A DNA stretch of 42,641 nucleotides from Candidatus Thermoplasmatota archaeon (GCA_022848865.1 JAJISE010000014.1:1-42641), one strand, 5' to 3'; positions 25,466 to 35,501 are shown, counted from the stretch's first letter. The notes: generated by a model not told the origin, from the letters alone. Numbers and translations are program-made.

Positions 25466-28400
25466 GGCTCACCCTCCTTTGGGAACGTTGTCTCCTCAGG
25501 CGGCTCTTCAGGAGGACCTTCCTCAGGAGAAACCTCCTCTGCGGGAGGCTCTTCCTCCGGCATCTCAATCTCCTCCAGAGGCTCTTCCTCCAGCATCTCT
25601 TCTTCCTCCGGCATTTCCTCTACAGCCTCCTCTTCCTCGGGCGGGATCTCCTCCTCGAAGACCTCTTCCTCAATCGTGGGCCTTCTTCCTATCATGAGCC
25701 CGATGAGGAGGCCAACTATCAGGAGCACAACGGCAAGAGCCATGAGTATCACCGTCGTCCACGTCTGCTTGGTGACCTCGAACTCTGGAGACCATGTGAC
25801 GGACAAAGCCCGCGTGGCAGTGTTTCCCGCCTCGTCCTTTGCTATGACTGTAATCTCGTTTGTTCCGTAGCTCAGTGTGACTTCTTTGCTGAAGGCTCCT
25901 TGCGACGGTATTACTGGGAGACCGTTCACTGTCACGATTTCCACGTCGCTTGATACCGTTCCTGTGACGTTTATTATCGAGACTAAGGCCTCTCCCGTCA
26001 GTGGGTCAATGTTCTCCGCAAGGATGGAAGCTGTCAGGGTTGGGGCGACTGTGTCTTTGGTTATGACGGTGTCGTTGCTGGTGAACGTGTGTCCTGCAGC
26101 ATCGTGGGCCTCTATTACAATGGTGTTCACGCCCTCTTCCAGTGGGATGGTTGTTTCGAAGGTTCCGTCCTCGTTCACGGGAACCTCCTTCCCAGCAATA
26201 GTCAACTCGACAATCTCACTGAACTTCCCAGTGACAGTTAGAGTCTGTGCGTTTGTTGGCTTGCCTAGCGGTTCGGACGTAATCACCGGGTACTCCAGAT
26301 CGGGCGGAATAGTGTCCACTGTGATAAGCCTCGTCACAGTAGCGGTGTTGCCAACAGAGTCCACGGCAACGACAGTGAGCCAATTGGCCCCTTCTCCCAG
26401 CTGGTCGAACATGTATGAGAAGGTCCCGTCCGAGGCCACCGGTACATCCTCGCCGCGGATTGCCACGGTCGCCCCGGATTCGGCTGTTCCAGTTATCATT
26501 ACAGAATCTGTGGTTATGGTTGTGTCCGTGGACGGATAATCGATCTGAAGCAGCGGTATGGTCGTGTCAACGTAGAACTGCCAAGTGAATTCTTCCAGAT
26601 TGCCAGCGGAGTCTCCAACCTGTGTCATGACGGTATGCATTCCGTCGGCAAGAGGTGCGGTCGGAATGTAGCTGACTGTCCCAGTCGCATAGCCGCCGAG
26701 ATCAGAATCGAAGGTCACTGAGACCACCGACATGGACGTTATGTCGACGCCATCCAACCACAGGCTTATCGACGTCGAGTCCATCGTCCCGATGCTGTCA
26801 GAGAAGCCTGCCAGTATCGCAGGCGTGCTATCTGACATCACTGAACCATCCGCTGGAAGCGTTTGCAGAACCTCCGGAGGAGTAATATCGTAAATCAAAG
26901 TGACGGGTACGAGAAGGGTCAACGAGACGGGAGCGTTTCCTGGAGAGGCGAAGAATGCTGCCTTAATCGTCCCTTCTGTAGTGGTATCCTCCGGGAGGTC
27001 CCATGTAAGATTGAGAACCTCACTGGAATAGGCTGGGACGACGTCCGCTGTGTATGTGACACCGAACGGGGACGGTCCAACACTGAGCTCCGTGACTGTC
27101 ATATCCGCAAGGGCACCAGCTCTCCAGACGTCGAAGCCCGCCATCGTGATGATGTATCTGCCGGGTGCTGGAAGGACCAGAACGACAGTCTCGTCCGCGT
27201 CTGCATCCGCGTCGTACTTAACGAACTCATCCGCCTGGGCCTGATCATCACCGTTCGCGTCCAGGAACACACCGAGGTCCATATCCGGGCAGCAGTCAGC
27301 GTGCCCCTGCAGGTGGAACTCGATCGTTATGACCGATGCGTCGACATCCCAAAGCATGGTGTTCAATGACCTGGCAAGGTACTCAACAAAGCTCTCGTCA
27401 CCCACAGTTTCACCATCAAGCTCGATGGGGATGTCTAGGAACTCACTGACTTCTGAGCCAGCAACGGTAACGCCCACAGGCTTTCCATAGAACTCGTTGA
27501 AGGGATCTGGATTGGGTAGCCACGGTATGGTCGTCGACAAGACGGTTTCATAGGAACCTTCCAGCTGGTTCGTGGAGAAGTCGAGCGGATATGGCGTCAT
27601 ACTGAGAAGACCCGTCTCCCCGGACATAACATCAGCAGCTTCCTCGCCCTCGACAGTGGTTGTCTCCACGATTAGGACGTTTAGACCGGGACCAGCGCTG
27701 AGAGCCTTGAACAGTCCGTTTCCGGCTCCTGTCCAATCGGGCGTCTTCTTGAAGTATCCCGGGGCCCCGACATCTGTCTCGGCCAGCACAAACGGACCGT
27801 ATCTGCTTTCGTTCAGTTGGGAGAAGACGTAGTCACCAAGGCCGGGAGAACCTTCCTCACGTTCCTGACCGAGATGACGCATGTCGGCGTAGGTGTTGTC
27901 GCCATCACTGTCTATGTCGACTATGAACTTCATGCCCTCTTTGAACACGAAGGTGTCAGGAACGTCGAAGAAGTAGTACCTCAGGTCATAGGCGCCCCCG
28001 TAGCCTCTGAGAGCATTGTTATCATATAGCGTATCCGAAGTGGTGCTTCCACCGAACTGGAAGTTCGTGGAACCCTCATGAGCTACATTTATCACGATCG
28101 GGATTGTCGTGATATCGGCCCCGTTGGTCAAATGGATTGCACCTTCGTAGAGTCCCACGTCCGCACTAGGTGGCACCGTCGCAGTTGCAACGAAGTCGAA
28201 CGTGCCTCCTGCTGGTATACTGATTGTCGCTCCGAGAGGCGTGACCCCATTGTCCTCAAAGAGACTGACCATGGGCCAGGGTTGCTTCTCGAAGAACTCG
28301 ATCGTAACAGTAACGGGTCCCGGAACTGGGTCACCAGAGAGATGCCTCCACCATATGATTAGACCATCATGAGTTCTTGTGGCAGGATCATGGATTCTGA

Positions 28401-31400
28401 CCTCGAAAGAGTTCTCACCCAGGAAGATTCCCATCCTGTTTCTCTCGAACCATGCTCCGGTCACTCCGTAGGGCAGACCCGGGTCAACCAGCATTGCGCC
28501 AGAAGCCTTCCACCACAGGTCTATCTCGCCTCCGTAGCTCACAGCCCAGAACCACTCATATCCGGACGAGAAGCCTATGTCCGAGAAGCCGTCGAAGTCG
28601 TATGTGGGAATGACCTCTGCCGTAATTGTGCCGCCCATAATATCCCATATTGCGACACCGGTCGCGTTGGCGACGGCCAGATTCATGGCGACACCATCGA
28701 AGTCCACGTACGTCGGATTCTCTTGTACGAGAGCGACGGCTGGCGGAACATAGTCGTACTGAATGGTAACGTTGGCCCACATCGGAAGGGGGCCAAGATA
28801 AAACATCAGACCGTCAGTCGTGTACAGAATGTAGTCGCCCATACCGCTCCCAAGGTCAAGCTCGTACACCGGTGTACCGTCCACCCAGACCTGGTACGAG
28901 AAGGGAACGATGCTCGTGTTTCCGAGCGTGAATACCGGGGCGCCTGTGAAGTTGAACGTGTCGTAGCCTGTTGATGGCACCAGAGTCATGTCCCAGACAT
29001 TCACTGTCCCAGTGCCGGCTCCACTCAAGGCCGATCCCATTCCTACTGACGCAAGCCACATGCTGTCAGAGCTGAACTTGAGGTCCATCACACCGTCCAG
29101 GTCGCCCGACAGGTCCTCGTCCTCGTGACCGCTGAATCCGCCAACTTGGGTCCCTGTGATCGGGTCCCAGAGCATTACGTAGTTGTCCCAAACGCCAAAG
29201 TAACCACCGCCACCGGTGGCTATCACAGACCCATCTGGACTCCAGGCAAGGGTGTTCACGATGTCAAGGTGTCCACACGCCCCTCCGAGTAGGTTTCCCG
29301 AGATGTCCATGATCATGACATCCGCGAGGAAATCGGGGTCGCAGTAGTCCCTCGGAAGACCATTCAGCCACCTAAGGGCGGAGTTGACGCTCGAAGTGAA
29401 CGCTATCTGACTCTCATTGGCTGGGTTGAACTCCACTCCGGTGATAGTATAGCCGAATAGGAAATCATCCGACCGGACAAGCCGGGCGCGGGTGGCCACA
29501 TCCCACACGGCCACCAAGCCATCTCCACCAAAGGGCAACGGGCCAGCCGAGGCCGCCAACTTGCTACAATCAGAAGTGAAGTCGATGTCGTTGATCATAC
29601 TGCCTCCCAATCCTGCCAGGTCGTCAATCGGGTATCCTGTCGTGTTGTCCCACAGAATGATTACGCCATCCTCCGCACCAGTTGCGAACATCGTGCCGTC
29701 AGAGCAGAAGTCCATCGCGGTTATGTTGGCGGAGTGCCCAAAGAACCGCCCATTCATATTGACATCTGTCCAGTCGTGCGGTTCTACGTATATCTGCTGG
29801 TTCGTCAGTAGGTCCATGTCGAAGTGGGCGGTAATCCTGAGAAGGTCGGCATTGTTCCATCTCGTCACATCCATGCCCGGTCCGAACTTCCTTCCGAAGA
29901 AGTCATAGAATCCCGTCTCGTTGATGATTGTCCAGTTGTTGCCCACAGGCTCCGGCGGGGCCTCAACGGTGGGCTGGACTGTATACTCGATGGTGGCCAT
30001 TCTCTTTAGGTAGTCAGCGGACACACCAACGTTGTTCAGGGGTGTTGACCCGCGATTCTCCACCGTCATCATCTCAGAATCAGATTCACCAGCCGTGAGG
30101 AAGTGGACGAAGTCAACATAGTCCTGGCCCCTGTAGTCACCCGGGTACCAGACCTCTGGATTGGCAAGAATGCCTCCACTGTTGGAAGCCAGATTGGTGG
30201 CACGCAGGGCGTTTCCGTAGCCAGATCCCTGTGTGAAAACGTCGTAGTTCATGTCGTCAGCACTCGATAGGAGTATCCTCTGCGCTTCGAAGGCATCCAT
30301 GTAATGCCCGTATGTCTGCTCATATGCGTCCTGCATGAGGGCAATCACTGCTGTTGCGTGAGGGGCTGCCATGCTCGTACCTGCGTCAATATTCCATGCC
30401 GCTGTCCCATCCATGAACTCGTTTATCGGATAGGCATCGTACGCCCACGCTCCATTAAAGCAGATGTCGGGTCCCAATTGACCAGTAGCCGCCGGTCCCC
30501 AAGAGGAGAGATAGGCTACGCCGCCGTACGCAGGATTCGGCCCTCCATCGTAGAGGTGCTCTGGTTGCACTCTGTAGAAGAGGTCCCATGCTGCGCACGT
30601 GCTTATGGTTCCCGGGGCGACTGAGTTCCCGGTTGTTCCGTATCCGCCGCCTTCGTTTCCAGCAGACTTCACGTGAATCGTCTTGCCCTCCGAGTATTGA
30701 GTTGTGACCCAGTCTCCGAACCTCTCACCGACCGTCCATCCACTTTCCAGCGGGTTCGAGCCGAAACTCCAGCTTATCACAAGACCCTCATCACCAGTTC
30801 CAGGGACTCCATCATATCCCTCTATGGCGAAGAGGAACCCGTGGTACTGAGTGAACGAACCGTGAGAAACTCCGCCTGGTATCGAAATGACCTTCGCATC
30901 AGGAGCCAGCCCCATCAACTTAGGTGTACCGCCGATGGGGGTGACACCCTGACCCACGATACTTGTGGCGACAGCCGTTCCATGCGAGCCGTAGGTTGCA
31001 CCAGTGAAGGCAACCATATCGCCAGCGCCCCAGTAGTAGTTATCCACTCCCAGGCGTCCCGCCAGGATATCCGAGTAGGGTATTGGTACAACACCATACG
31101 AATAGTCAACGGTGAGTTCGTCGCCGGCTTGGAGATCGTTCGTGAACGTGAAGTTGCCCGTGACTACGTCCAGAATCCACGGGTAGTAGGTGTAGTCCGC
31201 TCTGATCTCTGCACCTGTCTTGAGCTGATAGGTCAACGTGATCTCGCCGGTTTCATAATCGACAGTGTAACCAGAGGTGTCCATGACACCAGTGTAGTTG
31301 TACCATGTATAGAACTCATCCTCAGCCATGTTGACCTCGAGAGGATTGGGGTTGTTTGTCAACTTCGATGTGAAAGTCACCTGTCCTGTAGCCAGATTCG

Positions 31401-33669
31401 CGCTGTAATCATCGGGCGTAGCCAGAGTGGTCCAGACAGGTCCAAACCAAACATCAGAAGCCCTCTTTCTGAGTATGGTGAGATCCAGCAGGTTGTCATT
31501 GGCGACCTCGAAGCCCGTGTCAGCCGCGGGGTCGGAGACCGTGAAGGAGAGTTCATCTGTGACATTTATGTCTGTGCCAGTCAGGGTCTCACTCTCCTCA
31601 ACGACTTTCGCGTTTTTCAAGGAAACGACATCCTCAAGCCCTTCCGCAACAATCACCACCTCGCTGACCACATCAACTGTGTTCCAGGAAAGTGTGTTTT
31701 TCAAGACATTCACAACGTCGCTCACCGTCACGTCTCCGTTTGCCAACTGTCCCCAGGTCTCACCACCAATCGCGGTGGTTCCTGTTATCATGGTCTCGTT
31801 TCCCACGACGAGTTGTTCACCAAGAACAGCTGTCGAATCGCTGATGAAATAGAGGAGACCGCCCGAAATGTCCGCGTAGCCATCCGAATCCAGATCCTTC
31901 CATAGGTTCGGACTGCCCTTCGTCGCGGACATGTCGTCTGTGAAATCGAGGTTATTGTCCAGGTCCACATAGACGGTGTCGTAGACCCCTGGAGAGGTCG
32001 AATCTACTACGATGAGCGCAGGAGCCATGAAATAGGCGGCACTCAGCCAGGAGTCCCAGTGCAGACCCGCATGATACACACCGCTTGCACTCGAAATCCC
32101 TGTTACATCGTAGTCAGTATCCTGCATTACAATGCTGATGAACTCGATGTAGATGTCCGCGTCCGTCGGATTCGAAGTTGTATATCCGAGAATCGCCAGT
32201 ATGTAGTCGTTCTCCGTGTTCGGATTGAATATCGGCGCGAATACTTCAGGATTGTCTCCGGTGCTCGTATCTTCATAAGCGACCAGTTCAGATAGGTCTA
32301 TGTCATCATCTCCGTTCGCATCATAGAACAGCCCCAAGTCCAAATCATCACCGGGTGTGAATTCGACCCAGATGTTCATCTGGACCGTTCCCACAGGAAC
32401 CGCGAATGGAAATCTATATGCAGCTGTCAGGAACGCGCCGGGGAACCCAGGACTCAGATCATCATCGAATACCGGTTCGCCAAAAGTGTAGAAAGGAACC
32501 ATTAGCGGTGCATCCCTGTTGTACGTGATGTAGGTCCCGCTCGCGTTCGTGAAGCTCGCAAGCTCAGTTGAGGTGTCCACAAACATCCCTGAAAGCTCTC
32601 CTTCGTTGGAGAGATAGGCGTCTATCGCCGGTGGCTCGAATGTAATAGGCCATCCGGCATAGGGTGAGCTGTACGTGTAGGTTGCAGTTACCACATCGTT
32701 GAGAACCAAGGCCGTCGTGAAGGTTATCACGCCGGTCGCGGGATCGAAGGTGTAGTCCGCCGGCGGCATGAAGACGCCGTTCAGGTAGAAGGAATAACCA
32801 GTGACGTCCATGTGCACGAGGGTGGCAGTGGTCTCGCCACCGACAGCCTCAATGACCGTTATGTTCTCGATTGTGGTGCTGGCAGGTTGGACGGCCCAAG
32901 TCCCATCGAGGTCAGAATGTCCAAAGTCAATTCCTTGGTCAAGGACTGCAACAACCTCTCCAGCTCCCGTGAATCCATTTGCCCAGGCAAGGTCTGCCAT
33001 GTGAGTCACAACGGAATTCCAATCATTCGGCGTTGGGGGGTCTTCTCCCATTGGCTGAGGGCCTCCAGAGCCCATAGGGCCAGACGGAGAATCAATGAAT
33101 ACTGGGTCCAGCTTTATGCCCTTCTCCTTCGCCGCTCGTTCTATCATCTCGTTCTGGTCCCCACGTAGAAGGTTGAGCGGGACTTCTCCTCCCACTACTT
33201 CCTCTGGGACATCCATCACGTCAGGTGTGAAGACCTCCTGCTTTCCTATCAATAGAACCTCATCAATTGCGGCCAGCTCAGCAAGAGCGTTGGCGGGAAC
33301 CTCAAGTACGATCGGTGTGGGTACCGACTTGATGGTTGCTTTCTCACCGACCAACCCCCGATACTCATACTTCTCGAGAGCTCTGGCCACTGCGGAAACG
33401 TCTGAGACTATGAGAACAACTTCAACCATCTCTTTGTGTCCGCTCTTTGCCAGATCCCGAAGGGCAGGATCGATCTTCTCTAATCCCAGAACCTCGCTGG
33501 ACTGAGGAAGCGAAGGCTCCTCCATTGGAAGGAACTCTTCACCCTGTTCAACTGGCTCCTCGTATCCCTCACCGCCCGAAGACGAGACAGGTGAAGGGGC
33601 GACGAAAAGCGATAGGGCAAACAACCCTACAACAACCCCACTAATCCACCTAACACTTTTTTTGGACAT
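25462..33669 (-). CDS. Giant membrane-anchored subtilisin-like serine protease with WD40 and Ig-like domains
   Basis: A 2735-residue protein. It has a signal peptide (about 1-30), an inhibitor-like prodomain (about 60-150) and an S8 protease core with Asp244 (VAVLDQGIDFGH), His896 (GSHGTAVA), Asn1005 (SAGNEGG) and Ser1099 (GTSMAAPHA). About 650 residues lie between Asp and His. They carry repeated beta units such as YTFDPATGVITFT and YTVDYETGEITLT, and Ca-type segments (DANGDDDIDLSEL). Residues about 1310-1725 hold at least six WD-type blades (ILWDNTTG, VMLWDPITG, VNVWDM). A second DANGDD unit is near 2130, three Ig-like domains span about 2370-2625, one membrane helix about 2636-2662, and a Glu/Pro-rich tail of about 70 residues ends it. 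It probably digests proteins outside the cell. GGAGG lies seven bases before the ATG. Confidence 0.9.
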   Translation of the reverse strand: MSKKSVRWISGVVVGLFALSLFVAPSPVSSSGGEGYEEPVEQGEEFLPMEEPSLPQSSEVLGLEKIDPALRDLAKSGHKEMVEVVLIVSDVSAVARALEKYEYRGLVGEKATIKSVPTPIVLEVPANALAELAAIDEVLLIGKQEVFTPDVMDVPEEVVGGEVPLNLLRGDQNEMIERAAKEKGIKLDPVFIDSPSGPMGSGGPQPMGEDPPTPNDWNSVVTHMADLAWANGFTGAGEVVAVLDQGIDFGHSDLDGTWAVQPASTTIENITVIEAVGGETTATLVHMDVTGYSFYLNGVFMPPADYTFDPATGVITFTTALVLNDVVTATYTYSSPYAGWPITFEPPAIDAYLSNEGELSGMFVDTSTELASFTNASGTYITYNRDAPLMVPFYTFGEPVFDDDLSPGFPGAFLTAAYRFPFAVPVGTVQMNIWVEFTPGDDLDLGLFYDANGDDDIDLSELVAYEDTSTGDNPEVFAPIFNPNTENDYILAILGYTTSNPTDADIYIEFISIVMQDTDYDVTGISSASGVYHAGLHWDSWLSAAYFMAPALIVVDSTSPGVYDTVYVDLDNNLDFTDDMSATKGSPNLWKDLDSDGYADISGGLLYFISDSTAVLGEQLVVGNETMITGTTAIGGETWGQLANGDVTVSDVVNVLKNTLSWNTVDVVSEVVIVAEGLEDVVSLKNAKVVEESETLTGTDINVTDELSFTVSDPAADTGFEVANDNLLDLTILRKRASDVWFGPVWTTLATPDDYSANLATGQVTFTSKLTNNPNPLEVNMAEDEFYTWYNYTGVMDTSGYTVDYETGEITLTYQLKTGAEIRADYTYYPWILDVVTGNFTFTNDLQAGDELTVDYSYGVVPIPYSDILAGRLGVDNYYWGAGDMVAFTGATYGSHGTAVATSIVGQGVTPIGGTPKLMGLAPDAKVISIPGGVSHGSFTQYHGFLFAIEGYDGVPGTGDEGLVISWSFGSNPLESGWTVGERFGDWVTTQYSEGKTIHVKSAGNEGGGYGTTGNSVAPGTISTCAAWDLFYRVQPEHLYDGGPNPAYGGVAYLSSWGPAATGQLGPDICFNGAWAYDAYPINEFMDGTAAWNIDAGTSMAAPHATAVIALMQDAYEQTYGHYMDAFEAQRILLSSADDMNYDVFTQGSGYGNALRATNLASNSGGILANPEVWYPGDYRGQDYVDFVHFLTAGESDSEMMTVENRGSTPLNNVGVSADYLKRMATIEYTVQPTVEAPPEPVGNNWTIINETGFYDFFGRKFGPGMDVTRWNNADLLRITAHFDMDLLTNQQIYVEPHDWTDVNMNGRFFGHSANITAMDFCSDGTMFATGAEDGVIILWDNTTGYPIDDLAGLGGSMINDIDFTSDCSKLAASAGPLPFGGDGLVAVWDVATRARLVRSDDFLFGYTITGVEFNPANESQIAFTSSVNSALRWLNGLPRDYCDPDFLADVMIMDISGNLLGGACGHLDIVNTLAWSPDGSVIATGGGGYFGVWDNYVMLWDPITGTQVGGFSGHEDEDLSGDLDGVMDLKFSSDSMWLASVGMGSALSGAGTGTVNVWDMTLVPSTGYDTFNFTGAPVFTLGNTSIVPFSYQVWVDGTPVYELDLGSGMGDYILYTTDGLMFYLGPLPMWANVTIQYDYVPPAVALVQENPTYVDFDGVAMNLAVANATGVAIWDIMGGTITAEVIPTYDFDGFSDIGFSSGYEWFWAVSYGGEIDLWWKASGAMLVDPGLPYGVTGAWFERNRMGIFLGENSFEVRIHDPATRTHDGLIIWWRHLSGDPVPGPVTVTIEFFEKQPWPMVSLFEDNGVTPLGATISIPAGGTFDFVATATVPPSADVGLYEGAIHLTNGADITTIPIVINVAHEGSTNFQFGGSTTSDTLYDNNALRGYGGAYDLRYYFFDVPDTFVFKEGMKFIVDIDSDGDNTYADMRHLGQEREEGSPGLGDYVFSQLNESRYGPFVLAETDVGAPGYFKKTPDWTGAGNGLFKALSAGPGLNVLIVETTTVEGEEAADVMSGETGLLSMTPYPLDFSTNQLEGSYETVLSTTIPWLPNPDPFNEFYGKPVGVTVAGSEVSEFLDIPIELDGETVGDESFVEYLARSLNTMLWDVDASVITIEFHLQGHADCCPDMDLGVFLDANGDDQAQADEFVKYDADADADETVVLVLPAPGRYIITMAGFDVWRAGALADMTVTELSVGPSPFGVTYTADVVPAYSSEVLNLTWDLPEDTTTEGTIKAAFFASPGNAPVSLTLLVPVTLIYDITPPEVLQTLPADGSVMSDSTPAILAGFSDSIGTMDSTSISLWLDGVDITSMSVVSVTFDSDLGGYATGTVSYIPTAPLADGMHTVMTQVGDSAGNLEEFTWQFYVDTTIPLLQIDYPSTDTTITTDSVMITGTAESGATVAIRGEDVPVASDGTFSYMFDQLGEGANWLTVVAVDSVGNTATVTRLITVDTIPPDLEYPVITSEPLGKPTNAQTLTVTGKFSEIVELTIAGKEVPVNEDGTFETTIPLEEGVNTIVIEAHDAAGHTFTSNDTVITKDTVAPTLTASILAENIDPLTGEALVSIINVTGTVSSDVEIVTVNGLPVIPSQGAFSKEVTLSYGTNEITVIAKDEAGNTATRALSVTWSPEFEVTKQTWTTVILMALAVVLLIVGLLIGLMIGRRPTIEEEVFEEEIPPEEEEAVEEMPEEEEMLEEEPLEEIEMPEEEPPAEEVSPEEGPPEEPPEETTFPKEGEP

Positions 33670-33676
33670 TCCTGTT

Positions 33677-33733
33677 CCTCCTATCCAAATAGAAACTCAA
33701 AGACGTGCGAGGGATAGAGTTGCGATTATAAGT
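33677..33733 (-). promoter_or_regulatory. Promoter and ribosome-binding site of the protease/peptide-binding operon
   Basis: On the minus strand ACTTATAATC (33733-33724) is a TATA-like box predicting a start near 33702. GGAGG (33681-33677) is seven bases before ATG 33669. So this operon has a short leader with a ribosome-binding site, unlike the leaderless genes nearby. Confidence 0.6.
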
Positions 33734-33786
33734 TTTTTTCCACGTATCAAACCGATTCTGCATGCGTTCTTGAGGACATGCTAATC

Positions 33787-34599
33787 TCACCCGGCTTCCC
33801 GAATCCCTTGCCCTCGGCTACGGTTCAGAATGAGGGATAGAACCTCAAGAGACAGACGCGCCTTCCACATCCTGTTATCGAGTCGAAGGGAGAACTCTCT
33901 TTCCCTTTCCTGGACGACGAAGTCGAATCCGTACTCCACATCCATGAGGACAGTGGGTTCTGCAGGAGCGATGCCGAAATCCCCGCCTTCACCCTGAAGC
34001 GCCCTCTCGACGTCAGCCAGTGTCAACTGTCCCGAGGCAACGTGCTCCATGACCCACGCGACCTTGCGAACCATCCCTCTCAGAAAGCTCTCACCCCAGA
34101 TGTCCAGAGTCGTGAAACTCCGATTCCCACTCACTTCGATCTTGTCTATTCTTCGAACGGGCGATCTCTCGTCTCGATACGCAAACGAGGTGAAGTTATG
34201 TTGACCAATGAATGGACGGGAGGCCTTCCTCAGGCCCTCCGGGCTCACGCGAGGAGGGAAGTAGTATCTGTACCATCTCCTGACCGCATGTCTGGGGTTG
34301 AATCCCTCTGACACTGCGGCGTAACCCCAGACCCAGATGTCCAGAACCTTGGAGTTCAGAGCTCGAGGAAGCTCTTCCAGCCTGAACTCCGTGTTGAGGG
34401 CGAGCACGTTTCCGATCGCACTTACACCCGAATCCGTTCTGCTACTGCTCCTAAACAAGGAATCCTCAGTGGAGTCCATTGCACCGAGAGAAATGAGAGC
34501 TTTCAACAATTCACCCTCCACGGTCCTTACGTCTGGCTGTCTCTGGTATCCGTGGAAGTACGTTCCATCGTAGGCGAACTTGATGGCCACTCGCATCAC
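33787..34599 (-). CDS. truA: tRNA pseudouridine synthase A
   Basis: A 270-residue TruA, which converts uridines 38-40 of the tRNA anticodon arm to pseudouridine. Asp56 in SSRTDSGVSA is the catalytic aspartate with its conserved Arg. AYDGTYFHGYQRQP near the start and SFLRGMVRKV in the C-terminal part are family hallmarks. Length is normal. Two consecutive ATG codons (34599 and 34596) are possible starts. It is divergent from a TrmJ-like tRNA methyltransferase, 34 bases apart, so two tRNA-modifying genes share a control region. Confidence 0.94.
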   Translation of the reverse strand: MMRVAIKFAYDGTYFHGYQRQPDVRTVEGELLKALISLGAMDSTEDSLFRSSSRTDSGVSAIGNVLALNTEFRLEELPRALNSKVLDIWVWGYAAVSEGFNPRHAVRRWYRYYFPPRVSPEGLRKASRPFIGQHNFTSFAYRDERSPVRRIDKIEVSGNRSFTTLDIWGESFLRGMVRKVAWVMEHVASGQLTLADVERALQGEGGDFGIAPAEPTVLMDVEYGFDFVVQEREREFSLRLDNRMWKARLSLEVLSLILNRSRGQGIREAG

Positions 34600-34633
34600 A
34601 ACAATATTAGTCGGTTAGTATATACCGATAATC
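34600..34633. promoter_or_regulatory. Short divergent promoter between truA and trmJ-like gene
   Basis: Only 34 bases separate the two start codons. The stretch contains CTAATATTG for the minus direction and TTAGTATATACC for the plus direction. CGGTTAGTATATACCG (34611-34626) is an imperfect inverted repeat with CGGT/ACCG ends and could serve as a shared regulatory site. The TATA-to-ATG distances are shorter than the usual 26-30 bases, so either transcript may begin upstream within the other gene. Confidence 0.4.
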
Positions 34634-35329
34634 ATGCCGGATTTTGAGGTAGTTCTCGTAGAGCCGAAGATACCGGGTAACATCGGAGCCGTGGCCCGGG
34701 CGATGAAGAACTTCGGGATGGAGAAACTCGTTCTTGTCAATCCCTGTGAGATCGGGGAGGAAGCAGTCAAGCGGGCGAAGTGGGGGAAGGACGTGCTATA
34801 CTCCGCAAGAACTGTCGACACCTTGGAGGAAGCACTGTCCTCAGCGGACTTCGTCATCGGATCATCATCTGTTGACACCGACAGCGAGAGGAAGTTCGCC
34901 AGGATCTCTGCGGACCCGAGGGAATCGGTCGAGAAGATCGCCGACCTCGATGGTGCCGTTGCCCTCCTCTTCGGAAGAGAAGACTACGGGCTTCTGAAGG
35001 ACGAAATCGCGAAGTGCGACATTCTTGTCAAGATTCCCGCGAACGAGGAATACCCAGTCCTGAACATCTCACACGCGGTCACTGTGATCCTGTACGAGAT
35101 CTACCTGTCGAAGGCATCGAAAAAAGGAACCACGGAAGCCTCTGGCAGGGAGAAGGAGTTGTTGTTTGAGGCCTTCGGACGGCTGCTGAACACCATCAAC
35201 TATCCGGAGCACAAGAAGAAGAGGACATCGGTGATGTTCAGAAGAATGATGGGCAGGGCGGTTCCTTCGAAATGGGAATACCATGCACTTATGGGCGTTC
35301 TCTCTCGGGCCGCCAAGCGTCGGGAATGA
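34634..35329 (+). CDS. trmJ: TrmJ-like SPOUT tRNA/rRNA 2'-O-methyltransferase
   Basis: A 231-residue SPOUT methyltransferase. The N-terminal VEPKIPGNIGAVARAMKNFG is motif 1, with the Asn and Arg of the active site. LLFGREDYGLLKDE and YPVLNISHAVTVILYEIY are motifs 2 and 3 that form the SAM-binding knot. The C-terminal extension of about 70 residues fits TrmJ, which methylates position 32 of tRNA (Cm32; archaeal TrmJ is cytidine-selective in Sulfolobus). An rRNA target is possible. It is divergent from truA. It is the last recognisable core gene before the accessory region. Confidence 0.88.
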   Translation: MPDFEVVLVEPKIPGNIGAVARAMKNFGMEKLVLVNPCEIGEEAVKRAKWGKDVLYSARTVDTLEEALSSADFVIGSSSVDTDSERKFARISADPRESVEKIADLDGAVALLFGREDYGLLKDEIAKCDILVKIPANEEYPVLNISHAVTVILYEIYLSKASKKGTTEASGREKELLFEAFGRLLNTINYPEHKKKRTSVMFRRMMGRAVPSKWEYHALMGVLSRAAKRRE

Positions 35330-35501
35330 TCAGCACTCTATGCCGAGCGCATGATTGACCCACTGGCTATACCCTCATTTTGACACTCGAAAACGGGTCT
35401 AGGGTACTGGCTCATTTCGGGACCTGCTGGTGAATGCGCATAGCCAGACCATGTTATCATAACTCCATCCGCTTGTAGCCTACCGGAACCCTGTCGAATT
35501 T

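Noticed and set aside
25289-25870. Ser-rich plus-strand frame near 25.3-25.9 kb
   Set aside because: It is the reverse reading of the Glu-rich tail codons of the protease; the repeats come from GAG/GAA runs.
30673-31905. Plus-strand frame of about 410 codons opposite the giant protease
   Set aside because: The minus-strand frame carries catalytic motifs and continues for 2735 codons; the plus frame has no motif and no promoter.
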